Shown piece after piece: positions 49,137-58,057 of a stretch of 60,866 nucleotides of DNA. The notes below the pieces were generated by a model that ran no database searches, was not told the DNA's origin, and saw only the letters and a program-made list of their open reading frames with translations. This DNA is from Bacteroidota bacterium (GTDB lineage: Bacteria; Bacteroidota; Rhodothermia; Rhodothermales; UBA10348), in assembly GCA_029262855.1 (NCBI GenBank), contig JAJCYP010000096.1, forward strand, positions 1 through 60,866, in the 5' to 3' direction. Numbering within the stretch: position 1 is the stretch's first letter; every line of letters starts with the position of its first letter. A program made the position numbers and the translations under genes.

Positions 49137-50132
49137 TCAGATCGCCGCCGGCGTCTGCTGACCCGACGTCGACAGGTTTACGTTGATCATCCGTTCTTCG
49201 AACTCGTGGAAGCCGATCGTTATGTGTTGCGACGGCCAAACAACCTCGAGCGCCCCCGCCAAGGGGTCGTACACAGCCGTATAGAGGGTGCCGCCCGTGC
49301 CTGTATAGTTGTCGTTGAGTAGTGGGCGCCGGAGAAATTTCCGGATCAGGGCCGCCCGGTCTTGGCTCGGGTCATTCAGCAGCGAATCCAGGCGAGTCTT
49401 TCGTTCTACGGAACGACTGGCGATGGCATGTTCAATCCACTCGGGGCCCAGCTGATGATTTGTGCAGGTGGCATCGCTTGTCACAACCGGATCGCGGTCC
49501 GGCGAAAGGTGAACGGTGGCGCATTGCCGGGACGCGTCCAGCATGGTCAGGCTGAAGGCCATGTGCACGGGCAGAGAACGAAGGCGCTCACAGGCCTCGG
49601 CGACAGTCGAGCAGGTTTCCAGCAGGTAGCGCACCACCAGAGGAATCCCGAACCCCTTACCGACGATTCTGCGTCCACCAAATGCGAGACAGACGGCCAG
49701 GCCATCTGCGTTCATCCCATCGAGGAGGCCCCATGTGCACTCGGATACTCCAATCACAGGGCGCACCCACTCGGTGCGCATCATGACGCCTTCGAATAGA
49801 CTCGGACTGAAATCGTAGTTGCGAATCAGCGCCGGTTCTGCGCCGGTCCATGCCAGTTGGGAGCAACCTGCGAGATATTTCGGCGGGTCCACCATGGAAA
49901 GGAAGCGGGACGACACGTCATCGCCCCCGGCCAATTCACACACACGCTCGTACGTCTCGACAAGCTCGGGCATATGCCGCGACAGCAGGGCCCGGCTGGC
50001 CCGGACGTCCGTCCGCGCGCCTTCACCCTCGCCAAGAAACCAGGCTCTGTAGGACGGCCACACACTTGAAAAACAGCGAGCCCATTTTGCTCCGGGCGTC
50101 GCTTCGCTGACCGTCTCGAACTGAAGAAGCAT
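49137..50132 (-). CDS. C45-family Ntn-hydrolase / acyltransferase-like protein
   Basis: The 331-aa protein resembles isopenicillin-N acyltransferase-type autoproteolytic Ntn-hydrolases. The junction Y-L-A-G-C-S-Q-L-A-W puts Cys 90 as the predicted new N-terminal nucleophile. Downstream I-R-N-Y-D-F-S-P matches the family's x-R-N-x-D-[FW] motif, and G-L-L-D-G-M-N-A-D-G-L-A-V fits the conserved G-x-N-x-x-G-L-A. C-T-N-H-Q near residue 225 is also typical. Such enzymes cleave or form amide bonds. It lies 3 bases after the ATP-grasp gene, so a hydrolase for the amide made by that ligase is plausible. Confidence 0.75.
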   Translation of the reverse strand: MLLQFETVSEATPGAKWARCFSSVWPSYRAWFLGEGEGARTDVRASRALLSRHMPELVETYERVCELAGGDDVSSRFLSMVDPPKYLAGCSQLAWTGAEPALIRNYDFSPSLFEGVMMRTEWVRPVIGVSECTWGLLDGMNADGLAVCLAFGGRRIVGKGFGIPLVVRYLLETCSTVAEACERLRSLPVHMAFSLTMLDASRQCATVHLSPDRDPVVTSDATCTNHQLGPEWIEHAIASRSVERKTRLDSLLNDPSQDRAALIRKFLRRPLLNDNYTGTGGTLYTAVYDPLAGALEVVWPSQHITIGFHEFEERMINVNLSTSGQQTPAAI

Positions 50133-50135
50133 GCG

Positions 50136-51677
50136 CTACATCAGTTTGAAGCCACCGATCTCGGCCGGGGCTTCTCCGTTGACGGGGGCTACTTCCGGCG
50201 CTCCCGACTTGTACAGGCCTCGAATAGCCGTGAGCCATTTTCTTGAACGCGCGTTCAGTTTGAAGTCGTCGGTCATCAGCCGGCCGCGAGTGACCAGAAT
50301 TCCCATGTCGGCGCCTTCGTACACCCAATCTCCCTCGCGTGTAATACGCAGGAAGAACGCTTCGTTTTCGCTCTCAACGGCGCGCCGGTGCGTGTCCATC
50401 CGGGAGTAGGTGATCGAACCGTCGGCATTCATCACGTAGATGCCCGACCGCGGCGCCTCGGTAACTTGCTCGATGACGTCCTCGGTGTGTTTGACGATCA
50501 TCTGACCCCAATCGTCGATGTTCTCATCGCGCGCCCAGCGAGCATTCAACTGCTTTACGTTTAGTTCGTAGGGCACGTCCATCCACTCGAGGATGTGAAA
50601 CATGAACAGCGGTGCATCAGCCAGCGCAAAGACCGCATGGTTTGTAATGGAGCTGGCCCCGGTAATTCGCGGATTCAGTTCGCCCAGGTAGATCTCATTG
50701 GTATCCTGATCGATCAGGAAGTCAAGCTCGAAATACCCCTTGTACCCATCCTTCCTGAGCTGGTCGCCAAACAGGTTTGTGTACTTGCGGGCCTTTCGGC
50801 GAATGTCGCGGGTGAAGACATCGGCGTAGATCTCGTTGCCGCACCACCCGCCGCGGTAGGGAGTGAGTTCGGCGAAGCCAACAAGCTCGGTCATCAGTGG
50901 AGCGACAATGGTACCATGACGCGTGACGCAGGCTTCAATCGCAGCACCGCGGCAATTGATGCGCTTCATGATCTTCACCTCCTTCTCCTTCTCGATCTCA
51001 GCCGCGTGCTTGGCGTAATCCTCTTCGCTGGAGATAAAAAAGGTCGTATGGCCTGAGTCGCCAAACGGCGTTTGCACCACGAGGTGATCGCCGAGCTTCT
51101 TCGAGACCTTTCGCAGGTTGTCGTATCCGGTAACCGGGGCCAGGACGTAGGGCACACAGGGTACGCCCGCTTTTTCGGCGATGCGGTTGGTATTGACCTT
51201 GTTGTCCATCGCCGTGCGCATTCTTGCAGGCGGAAAACAGACTTCGAGACCCAGCTTCTTGGCGAGTCGCTCCGTTTGCTCGTCGAACATCAGAAACAGG
51301 ACCTTCCCCGCGTTCCCTTTGTGACGGCGTTCCCGAATGAGGTTCATCACCTCCTTGTGTCCGAGGAGATAATTGTTGATGTCCTCAATGCTTTGGAATT
51401 CCTCGTGAGGGAGCTCCTCCTTCGGGCTGAAAGCATTCGGATGCAGGCCGTCGAAACACTCGATGTGGGTGATGAACTTGAAGCCCTTGATCCACTCGTC
51501 CGCGCCGAGCAGATTGAAATTTGTGGCGCTCACAAAGTAGATCGGAGTCTCGTTCCGCTGGAAGAAGCGTCGTATGTCTGAGAGCCCCCGAAGCACCTTC
51601 GTGTCGGACGATGCCGTCGCAGCGTCTGCGGTTGATTTCTTGGCCTTCACGGTAGTCTTCTTCACGTCGTTCTTCAT
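50136..51677 (-). CDS. ATP-grasp ligase, biotin carboxylase-like
   Basis: The 513-aa protein carries an ATP-grasp fold: R-M-R-T-A-M-D-N-K-V-N-T-N-R-I-A-E-K-A-G-V-P-C-V-P-Y, D-H-L-V-V-Q-T-P-F-G-D-S-G-H-T-T-F (glycine loop), E-A-C-V-T-R-H-G-T, and F-E-L-D-F-L-I-D plus L-G-E-L-N-P-R-I-T-G-A-S (Mg2+-binding E and N). No biotin or carboxyl-carrier domain is nearby, so a carboxylate-amine ligase role is more likely than carboxylation. The first 35 residues are Lys-, Thr- and Ala-rich. It overlaps the decarboxylase stop by ATGA. Substrates unknown; a diamine made by the neighbour is a candidate. Confidence 0.75.
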   Translation of the reverse strand: MKNDVKKTTVKAKKSTADAATASSDTKVLRGLSDIRRFFQRNETPIYFVSATNFNLLGADEWIKGFKFITHIECFDGLHPNAFSPKEELPHEEFQSIEDINNYLLGHKEVMNLIRERRHKGNAGKVLFLMFDEQTERLAKKLGLEVCFPPARMRTAMDNKVNTNRIAEKAGVPCVPYVLAPVTGYDNLRKVSKKLGDHLVVQTPFGDSGHTTFFISSEEDYAKHAAEIEKEKEVKIMKRINCRGAAIEACVTRHGTIVAPLMTELVGFAELTPYRGGWCGNEIYADVFTRDIRRKARKYTNLFGDQLRKDGYKGYFELDFLIDQDTNEIYLGELNPRITGASSITNHAVFALADAPLFMFHILEWMDVPYELNVKQLNARWARDENIDDWGQMIVKHTEDVIEQVTEAPRSGIYVMNADGSITYSRMDTHRRAVESENEAFFLRITREGDWVYEGADMGILVTRGRLMTDDFKLNARSRKWLTAIRGLYKSGAPEVAPVNGEAPAEIGGFKLM

Positions 51678-54439
51678 TTGTTTGTACCCGTCTTGGAGGG
51701 CGTAGAAGTCATCATGGCACCTGCCATGGCTGTTCCTGTGCGCTGGCGGCCGAGCGCCACATCAGTAAATATTCGAAGGCCCAACTCGTGCTCGTAGCCG
51801 TGAATCTCCTTCACGTCGAGGGCAATCAGAAAGGCCAGGATCTCAGGACTCAGCACCTGCCCTGGCACCAAAACCGGAAAGCCCGGCGGATACGGAATGA
51901 CGAAGGATGCAGACACGATCTCGCGCCCCGACGCCATGAGTCCGTCGCAGGCCTCGAACGTGGCGTACTCGCATCGGTCATCGTCGTAGGCCAGGAAATA
52001 GGCCTCGCGCAGGTTGCCTCCAGGCAGGCCGGGAATCGCCTGGAAAGAAGCGTGAAAGCGACTGAAGTCCGGCAGTGGAGGGACCTCGTGCGTGAGCGAC
52101 CGTACGCTGGCCACGTGCAGCGACCGCTCCTCGGCGTTCATGGACTCGAGACCTGTTTCGAGTTCATCCACGATCTGCAGCAATACCCGAATCAGGTAGG
52201 CGAGCGAACCCCGCGTGGTCCCGATGTTCGTCATGAACAGGACCGTGTTTCGGGAAGTCTTGTTGATCTGGATGCCGAATTTGTCCATCAAGAAGCGATT
52301 CTTGAAGGTGTCGCCATCCACCCCGGTTCTGCCTACGAATAGATTGATCTTCGTAGGGTCCAGGGCGATGTCGTCGTGAGCCCACGCCTCCTCCATCCGG
52401 TTCCAACCAGTATCGACGTTGTAGTATTCGCCCAAGCCGGAATTCCGGTGCTCGGCAGGGATCAGGTCTCCCGCGGTCAACACGTCGAAGTACTTTCGCA
52501 ACTTGGGATGGTCGGTAATTTTGGCACGCAGAAGCATCGCCAGCTCAACGCTTTTCTCTACCAGCTCGAAGCCTTCGAACTCCACTTGTCGCCGACCGAC
52601 GTCCAGGGATCCGAGGATCTGGTAATTGGGCGACGTGCTGATGTGAGTCATATACGCCTCGTGGAACGAGGCCTCAGAGCGGCGCTGGAAATCCTCGTCC
52701 CAGATATGGATCATCGATCCCTGCCTAAAGGACGACAAGGTCTTGTGCGTGCTTTGCGTGGCATATACCCTGATGCGAACCTTGTCCGGGTCCGGCATGC
52801 CAGGGATCGGGTCCGTGCCGCCACCTGCCTTCTCGCACGCCAGGCGGTACGCCTCCCGATACTCCTCCGAGCGATACTTCTCAGAGAGCTTGCGGGCCAC
52901 GTACATGGCGGTTCGCTGCCGATACACGTGGGAGAATCCCGCGAAGGCAAACCAGGCTTCGTCCCACAAGAAGACGATGTCGGGCTTGATCGCCAGGACC
53001 TCCTCCATCACCCGCTCGACATTGTAGACCAATCCGTCGAAGGTGCAGTTGGTCAACAGGAGCATCTTGACCCGATCGAGCCGCCCCGCGCTCGCCAATG
53101 CCGCAAGTTTCTCCTTGATGTGGGCGATGGGCACCGCGCCGTACATCGAGTACTCCTCCAGGGGATAGGAGTCCAGGTAAACCGGATAGGCACCCGACAA
53201 GACCAGGCCGTAGTGGTGGCTCTTGTGGCAGTCGCGATCGATCAACACCAGGTCGCCTGGTGCCACGAGCGCCTGCACGACCACCTTGTTGGAAGTGCTG
53301 GTACCGTTCGTGACAAAGAACGTCTTCTGGGACCCGAATGCGCGGGCTGCATGCTCCTGAGCCTGCTTCAGGGAACCCGTCGGCTGAAGCAATGAGTCGA
53401 GCCCGCCGGTCGTGGCGCTGGTCTCGGCCAGAAACATGTTTCGACCGTAAAAATCGCCAAAGTCCCGGATCCATCGCGACTTGAATACCGAGTTGCCCCG
53501 CGAGATGGGCATGGCATGGAATACTCCCGTCGGTTTCTTGCTGTATTCCTTCAATGCGGAGAAGAAGGGCGTCGCATACCGCTCCTTGATCCCTCGAATG
53601 ATTGTCAGGTGAAGCTCCTGGAAATCTTCCTTCCGATAGAAGATGCGCCGGAAGTTTTCGATCGTACTGTCCTTGAGGTTCGAAACCGGCGTGTCCGTTA
53701 CGTAGTAGCGGTCTACTTCGGGTCGAAACTGGGCCACCAGTCTTCCCAGTGCGGGACCGCGCGCGTTCTCGCTCCAATCGCTCGAAGCCGAGTCCAGGAC
53801 CGGCCCAATAAACTCCTTGAGAAGTCCAGCTGCATTCTCCGAGGCGTAGGGAGGTCCGTACCGGATTACGCACGCCTGAATATTCGAGTTGAGCGCCAGC
53901 GCAATGAGCGCGTCCTGAAAGGTGCGCGCCACGACCAGGTCGTAGGCGAATTCCTCCAGTGGATCCCGGATCTCCGCCAGGGTTTTCTTGAGGCTGAATT
54001 CCTCGTCGCTCGACATATTTTCGACGAACAGGACCTCGAAGTACTTCTGATTGGTGCGGCCCCGGTTGTCTGACTCGGTCCGTTCGTCTTCGTCCTTCAG
54101 GGCGTTGAACGAGATCTCGGGGTCACTCCGGAATGCTTCGCTGCTGAGATCCCTGACAAAGCTCCGGACCCCGTTGGAAAACGAGACCACCTCGTTTGCC
54201 TCCAGCCGCTCACGAAGCCGCCGGACAGCCGAAACGCCCGGAAAGGCCCAGTATTGCTCCAGGACATCAAGGTCATCCAGCAGGAGCGAGGCCTCCTGAG
54301 CGCTCGACTCAGTCTGCTCCGCCGCGAGCACTCCGGCAACCAGCTTCAGCCGATTCCAGGTGTGCCCGCGCAGCCGGGATACGTTGAAATGAACGGTGGA
54401 TGTGCTCGGCTTGTCGTTGGTGCCCGTGTCGATACCCAT
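51674..54439 (-). CDS. Orn/Lys/Arg-type PLP decarboxylase (fold type I), long form
   Basis: The 921-aa protein has the PLP core of basic amino-acid decarboxylases: F-F-V-T-N-G-T-S-T-S-N-K (about 374-385), D-R-D-C-H-K-S-H-H-Y-G, D-E-A-W-F-A-F (Asp 493 for PLP) and S-T-H-K-T-L-S-S with Lys 566 as Schiff-base residue. A 300-residue N-terminal region (residues 1-300) is longer than in SpeF/CadA; it includes a receiver-like wing F-E-V-L-F-V-E-N and acidic stretches. The C-terminal part has the usual small domain. It would make putrescine, cadaverine or agmatine; the substrate cannot be told from sequence. Confidence 0.85.
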   Translation of the reverse strand: MGIDTGTNDKPSTSTVHFNVSRLRGHTWNRLKLVAGVLAAEQTESSAQEASLLLDDLDVLEQYWAFPGVSAVRRLRERLEANEVVSFSNGVRSFVRDLSSEAFRSDPEISFNALKDEDERTESDNRGRTNQKYFEVLFVENMSSDEEFSLKKTLAEIRDPLEEFAYDLVVARTFQDALIALALNSNIQACVIRYGPPYASENAAGLLKEFIGPVLDSASSDWSENARGPALGRLVAQFRPEVDRYYVTDTPVSNLKDSTIENFRRIFYRKEDFQELHLTIIRGIKERYATPFFSALKEYSKKPTGVFHAMPISRGNSVFKSRWIRDFGDFYGRNMFLAETSATTGGLDSLLQPTGSLKQAQEHAARAFGSQKTFFVTNGTSTSNKVVVQALVAPGDLVLIDRDCHKSHHYGLVLSGAYPVYLDSYPLEEYSMYGAVPIAHIKEKLAALASAGRLDRVKMLLLTNCTFDGLVYNVERVMEEVLAIKPDIVFLWDEAWFAFAGFSHVYRQRTAMYVARKLSEKYRSEEYREAYRLACEKAGGGTDPIPGMPDPDKVRIRVYATQSTHKTLSSFRQGSMIHIWDEDFQRRSEASFHEAYMTHISTSPNYQILGSLDVGRRQVEFEGFELVEKSVELAMLLRAKITDHPKLRKYFDVLTAGDLIPAEHRNSGLGEYYNVDTGWNRMEEAWAHDDIALDPTKINLFVGRTGVDGDTFKNRFLMDKFGIQINKTSRNTVLFMTNIGTTRGSLAYLIRVLLQIVDELETGLESMNAEERSLHVASVRSLTHEVPPLPDFSRFHASFQAIPGLPGGNLREAYFLAYDDDRCEYATFEACDGLMASGREIVSASFVIPYPPGFPVLVPGQVLSPEILAFLIALDVKEIHGYEHELGLRIFTDVALGRQRTGTAMAGAMMTSTPSKTGTNK

Positions 54440-54870
54440 CAGGATTTTGAATGCAAGGCCAAGCGATTCCCCTCTGTGTCAATGAAAAGCGCAAAATGCC
54501 CTGCCTGCTCGCCGATCAATGTCTTGGGCATCACAACCCGGCCGCCCGCTCCCTCGACTCTGGACAGTACATCATTCAAGTCAGCTCCGCCGTTGAGGTA
54601 GATCAACGGACCGACGTTGCTGGGTACGCACCCGGGGCCGACCACGACTGCACCTCCAATTCCCTTGTCGGCAGGGAATAGCGCCATCACAAACTCGCTC
54701 GCATGCGTGACGTCCATTGTGATGCCGTAGATGTCGTTGTAGAAGCCCGTGGCCCGATCGATGTCGAGAGCCGGAATTTCGAACCAGGTCACATAGTTCC
54801 GCAGCGCCGATCGCTCGACCTTTCCGACGGCCGACTTGCCGGCGGCAGAAGATTTACCCTTCGTTGTCAT
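54439..54870 (-). CDS. VOC-family protein in the polyamine-like operon
   Basis: ATG 54870 or 54888 may start the protein (144 or 150 aa); GGGAG lies about 10 bases upstream of the first. One VOC half pattern: V-T-W-F-E-I-P-A-L-D-I-D-R-A-T-G-F-Y-N-D-I-Y-G-I at 25-50 and A-L-F-I-D-T-E-G-N-R-L-A-L-H at the end, with G-G-R-V-V-M-P-K between. Such proteins resemble YdhR/glyoxalase-like enzymes; a metal site is not fully conserved. It sits between the C-N hydrolase and decarboxylase genes, sharing one base with the latter. Perhaps an isomerase or lyase of the pathway. Confidence 0.7.
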   Translation of the reverse strand: MTTKGKSSAAGKSAVGKVERSALRNYVTWFEIPALDIDRATGFYNDIYGITMDVTHASEFVMALFPADKGIGGAVVVGPGCVPSNVGPLIYLNGGADLNDVLSRVEGAGGRVVMPKTLIGEQAGHFALFIDTEGNRLALHSKS

Positions 54871-54919
54871 TCTTGTCGAGGCTCCCATGGACTCTGTGTT
54901 TGTGTTGCTCCATCCGAGC

Positions 54920-55846
54920 CTAGTGTTTGCCCTGGATGGCCGGACTCCGGTCCCGTGCTGTGTTTTCCTCGCGGATCTGCAATTCCGCCAGTTCCTTGAG
55001 CCTGGTCGGCCTGATCAGCGGCCCCAGTGAATCGAGATACGGATGTGAGGCGCCCTTGTCGTAGATGGTGAAGTCTCCGAGGTGATCGCGGAAGCTCTTC
55101 AGCGGCTGACCGAGCCTCAGCAGGCCGAGTTCTCGACTGCGCCGTACCCTTTCCAGGTCGATCTCGATCGGGATCATCTCTTCATTGCCGCCAGCCTCAT
55201 AGAGCACCCGACCATCGGGGCCACAGACGATGGACTTTCCGTTCCCGCCGGTATCCAGTCCGTTGATATCAAAGACGTAGCACTGGTTGATCGCAGCCGT
55301 GGCGCGCACAATACTCAGCTCAATCTCACGGTCAATCGTTCCGGTCAGGGTCGGGTGCAAGATCACTTCGGCCCCCATCACGGCGAGCGTTCTCGAGGTC
55401 TCGGGGAACCACATGTCGTAGCAGATGCTCACTCCAAACTTGCCGACATCCGGCACATCGAAGACGCAGAACTCATGCCCCGCGGTGACGCCAACCTCGT
55501 AGGGATAAAACGGAAATATCTTGCGATAGCGAGTCACGACATCCCCGGTCGGCGCGATCACGCTGGCGGTATTGAAAATCTGGTCGCCTCGCTTCTCGAA
55601 AACCGACCCCGGGAGGAGCCAGACGCCGTGCCTGGCCGCGGCGGCGCACATCTCCTGCTCAAAATGGCCCGGGATCTCCTGGGCGTGGTGTGTCAGCGGG
55701 CCGTGCGCGCACAGTTCGCTGAACATCACCATATCCACCCACGGGTAGATATTCATCAGGATGTCCAGTTTGAGCTTCATCGCCTCCACATTGCTGTAGG
55801 AGGCACTGACACGCATCTGGACGCCGGCGATCGAAAATGGCTTCAT
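54920..55846 (-). CDS. Carbon-nitrogen hydrolase (nitrilase superfamily)
   Basis: The 308-aa protein shows the nitrilase triad: Glu 44 in F-S-E-L-C-A-H-G, Lys 109 in R-Y-R-K-I-F-P-F, Cys 142 in I-C-Y-D-M-W-F-P-E-T. A further conserved H-P-T-L-T and R-A-x-A-I-N-Q-C-Y follow. Members include amidases and N-carbamoylputrescine amidase (AguB). The Y-E-V-G-V-T-A-G-H-E-F sequence after the Lys fits aliphatic amidase-like enzymes. It lies 10 bases after the aminotransferase gene. Together with the C45 enzyme the operon therefore has two candidates for amide or carbamoyl hydrolysis. Confidence 0.85.
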   Translation of the reverse strand: MKPFSIAGVQMRVSASYSNVEAMKLKLDILMNIYPWVDMVMFSELCAHGPLTHHAQEIPGHFEQEMCAAAARHGVWLLPGSVFEKRGDQIFNTASVIAPTGDVVTRYRKIFPFYPYEVGVTAGHEFCVFDVPDVGKFGVSICYDMWFPETSRTLAVMGAEVILHPTLTGTIDREIELSIVRATAAINQCYVFDINGLDTGGNGKSIVCGPDGRVLYEAGGNEEMIPIEIDLERVRRSRELGLLRLGQPLKSFRDHLGDFTIYDKGASHPYLDSLGPLIRPTRLKELAELQIREENTARDRSPAIQGKH

Positions 55847-55856
55847 AAGTTTGGGT

Positions 55857-57167
55857 CTAACCGAGAATCTTGTGGAGTTCCTGCTCCATGATGTCCAGGC
55901 CTTTGTTCAGCAATTCGTCTCCAATCACCAGCGGGCAGAGTATGCGAACGATGTTTCCGTGGGTCCCGGCACTGATGAGTACCACTCCGCGATCCGCACA
56001 TGCCTGGCGCAATGCCAGGCATGTCGCAGCGTCCGGTTCTTGCGGGTCGCCGTTCTTGACGAATTCGATCGCCATCATGGCGCCCAGGCCACGGACATCT
56101 CCAACCTGCGGGTACAGGCCGCGCCATCGCTCGAAACGCTCCCGAATGATGCTTCCGACGTGCATACCCTTGGCGTTGATATCGATCTCTTCCATGTACT
56201 GGAGCGTTGCCAGTGCGGCAGCACAACAAACCGGATTGCCGATATAGGTACCGCCTATGGTGCTCGGCCCAGCGGCATCCATGATTTCCCCTCGTCCTAC
56301 GACCGCGGCGATCGGCATCCCCGACCCGAGGGACTTGGCCCAGGTTGACAGGTCCGGAAGGACGTCGAAGTGCTCGTATGCTCCCCACCGACCCGTCCTC
56401 CCAAAACCGCTCTGCACCTCGTCGAAGATGAGCACGATGCCATGTTCGTCGCAGAAATCACGTAGCCCTTTCAGGTAGCCCGCCGGCGTTACGTTGAACC
56501 CGCCTTCGCCCTGCACCACTTCGATGATGACGGCCGCCAGATTCTCCGGCGCCACCACGTTGCGTGCTGACTCGCGCAGGCGCTTCAGTTCCTGATCAGC
56601 AAACTGCTCTTCGCTGAAACCGGCGCCATAGCGGTAATAGTTCGGGTAGCGCAGGCGGTAGACCTCGGGCGCAAAAGGCCCGCAGTTCAGTTTGTAGTTG
56701 ACCTTGGATGTCAAGGTCATCGCCATCATCGTGCGGCCATGGAATCCACCGGTGTAGCAGAGTACTCCCTGCCTCCCGGTAGCTTGGCGTGCAATCTTGA
56801 TGGCATTCTCTACAGCTTCCGCGCCCGTGCTGACCAGGAAAGTCTTGGTGTGATCGCCGTGGGGCAGTAGGGTGCCAAGCTTCTCGCACAGCGCGACGTA
56901 CGGCTCATAGGTAACGACGTTGAAGCTGGTATGTATGAACTTCGCCGCCTGCTCCTGGATGGCTTTCACCACCGGTTCTGGACAATGGCCGGCGTTCACC
57001 ACGCCGATGCCACCGGCAAAATCGATCAATTCGCGCCCGTCAGCATCGGTGATCGTGGCCCCACGGGCCGATACGGCCGTGGCTGTATTGAATATCCCGA
57101 CACCTGATGGCACCGCCTTCTTGCGGCGGGCGAGCAGCTCTGCGCTCCTGGTATTTTCCGGTATCAT
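55857..57167 (-). CDS. Class III PLP aminotransferase, 4-aminobutyrate/omega-amino type
   Basis: The 436-aa protein is full length: F-A-G-G-I-G-V-V-N-A-G-H (residues 50-61), S-T-G-A-E-A-V-E-N-A-I-K-I-A, Y-T-G-G-F-H-G-R-T, L-I-F-D-E-V-Q-S-G-F-G-R-T-G (Asp 249 for PLP) and T-W-A-K-S-L-G-S-G-M-P with Lys 278 forming the Schiff base. The motif around G-G-T-Y-I-G-N-P-V-C-C-A-A-A is typical of GabT/omega-amino acid transaminases. It would remove the free amine of a diamine, gamma-glutamyl-diamine or GABA. It is the first gene of the seven-gene operon. Confidence 0.88.
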   Translation of the reverse strand: MIPENTRSAELLARRKKAVPSGVGIFNTATAVSARGATITDADGRELIDFAGGIGVVNAGHCPEPVVKAIQEQAAKFIHTSFNVVTYEPYVALCEKLGTLLPHGDHTKTFLVSTGAEAVENAIKIARQATGRQGVLCYTGGFHGRTMMAMTLTSKVNYKLNCGPFAPEVYRLRYPNYYRYGAGFSEEQFADQELKRLRESARNVVAPENLAAVIIEVVQGEGGFNVTPAGYLKGLRDFCDEHGIVLIFDEVQSGFGRTGRWGAYEHFDVLPDLSTWAKSLGSGMPIAAVVGRGEIMDAAGPSTIGGTYIGNPVCCAAALATLQYMEEIDINAKGMHVGSIIRERFERWRGLYPQVGDVRGLGAMMAIEFVKNGDPQEPDAATCLALRQACADRGVVLISAGTHGNIVRILCPLVIGDELLNKGLDIMEQELHKILG

Positions 57168-57745
57168 CTCGCGTGGTAATCTGGACGAATCAAGAGGTGC
57201 GCGGCTATCTCGCGCGCTACGAGAGGAAGTCGTCGACAGGGACCCTCGGTCAGTGGACTCAAGGGGGCAACCGGGACGGAAGGGGAACCGAATGACCTCA
57301 AGAACTCGTGGTCACGCGAAACGCCGCCGTGAAGTGATGCTTGCCGGAAGACCTGACCTCCTGTTAACTGGCCGCTGGTCTGCCGGTTTCTTGCGCTCAC
57401 GGGCTCGGCTGATTCTCACCCTCGACGGTGATTTCCACTCCGTCGAGCGTTCGACAGCATCATGGCCGACCCAGCCGAATTCGCACTGCCAAGAGTCGGT
57501 TCGCCACTCCCGGGCTGCTCGAGGAGTAGGAGCAAGAGCGGTTTGCCTCGCCGCATGGGGATGCGCTGGACGAGCGGGCGTATCGGGAGGTGGTGGAGAA
57601 GATTGAGGCGATCTTGCGGGGCAAGATATGCACGGATGCTTGTTAAGGAACATATAGCTACCAGTATGATTCCTTTAGGGAATAGTATGTTACATTAAAT
57701 TCTCGTCGCTTTTCCGGTCGGCGTGAATCAAGAGCATAACTGAAG
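57168..57745 (+). other. Intergenic region between the polyamine-like operon and hipBA
   Basis: No intact gene is seen here. Short frames exist on the plus strand. One of about 37 codons ends at 57647 and translates to E-Q-E-R-F-A-S-P-H-G-D-A-L-D-E-R-A-Y-R-E-V-V-E-K-I-E-A-I-L-R; it is helical in character and may be the C-terminal relic of a lost gene. The right end (57650-57745) is AT-richer and contains the hipBA promoter region. The upstream region of the aminotransferase operon has no clear promoter. Confidence 0.4.
57669..57683. promoter_or_regulatory. Candidate HipB operator
   Basis: ATTCC-TTTAG-GGAAT is a perfect 5-bp inverted repeat about 62 bases upstream of the hipB ATG in an AT-rich patch. 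Arms extend imperfectly (TATG/AGTA). E. coli HipB binds TATCC-N8-GGATA; this repeat has a similar design with a shorter spacer. A second small repeat ATGT-T-ACAT is at 57687-57695. Confidence 0.35.
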
Positions 57746-58057
57746 ATGGCGAGGACGACCCCAGCACAACCGCTTCCTGTCCAACGTGCGATGAAGAAAC
57801 TCGGCGCGGACCTCCGCGACGCACGAAAACGTCGGCGCATCAAGACCGCAGTGATGGCAGACCGGTTGCAGGTTTCCCGGCCCACGCTTCGACGGCTCGA
57901 GCGGGGTGATCCGAGCGTGGGAATGGGATCCTACGCAACCGCGCTCTACGTGCTCGGAATGACTGAACGTCTAGCCGATCTGGCGGACATAGCCCACGAC
58001 CCCATAGGTCAATTGCTCGCGAGCGAAAGCCTGCCGAAGCGCATCACTTCGAAATGA
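57746..58057 (+). CDS. hipB: HipB-like XRE-family antitoxin/repressor
   Basis: The 103-aa product carries a helix-turn-helix of the XRE type: L-G-A-D-L-R-D-A-R-K-R-R-R-I-K-T-A-V-M-A-D-R-L-Q-V-S-R-P-T-L-R-R-L-E-R-G-D-P. The T-L-R-R-L-E-R-G-D end is typical of HipB-like antitoxins. It overlaps the hipA-like gene by ATGA (58054-58057), so the pair is co-translated. HipB-like proteins repress the operon and neutralise HipA. Confidence 0.8.
   Translation: MARTTPAQPLPVQRAMKKLGADLRDARKRRRIKTAVMADRLQVSRPTLRRLERGDPSVGMGSYATALYVLGMTERLADLADIAHDPIGQLLASESLPKRITSK

Noticed and set aside
47803-49161. Long plus-strand frame opposite the aldehyde dehydrogenase gene
   Set aside because: It mirrors a gene with clear family motifs; its own translation is Arg/His-rich without any domain.
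52376-53395. Plus-strand frame of 339 codons inside the decarboxylase
   Set aside because: Shadow of a real coding region; low-complexity Arg/Val-rich translation.
57312-57653. Minus-strand frame in the intergenic region before hipBA
   Set aside because: Arg/Pro-rich with no start signal; no family similarity.
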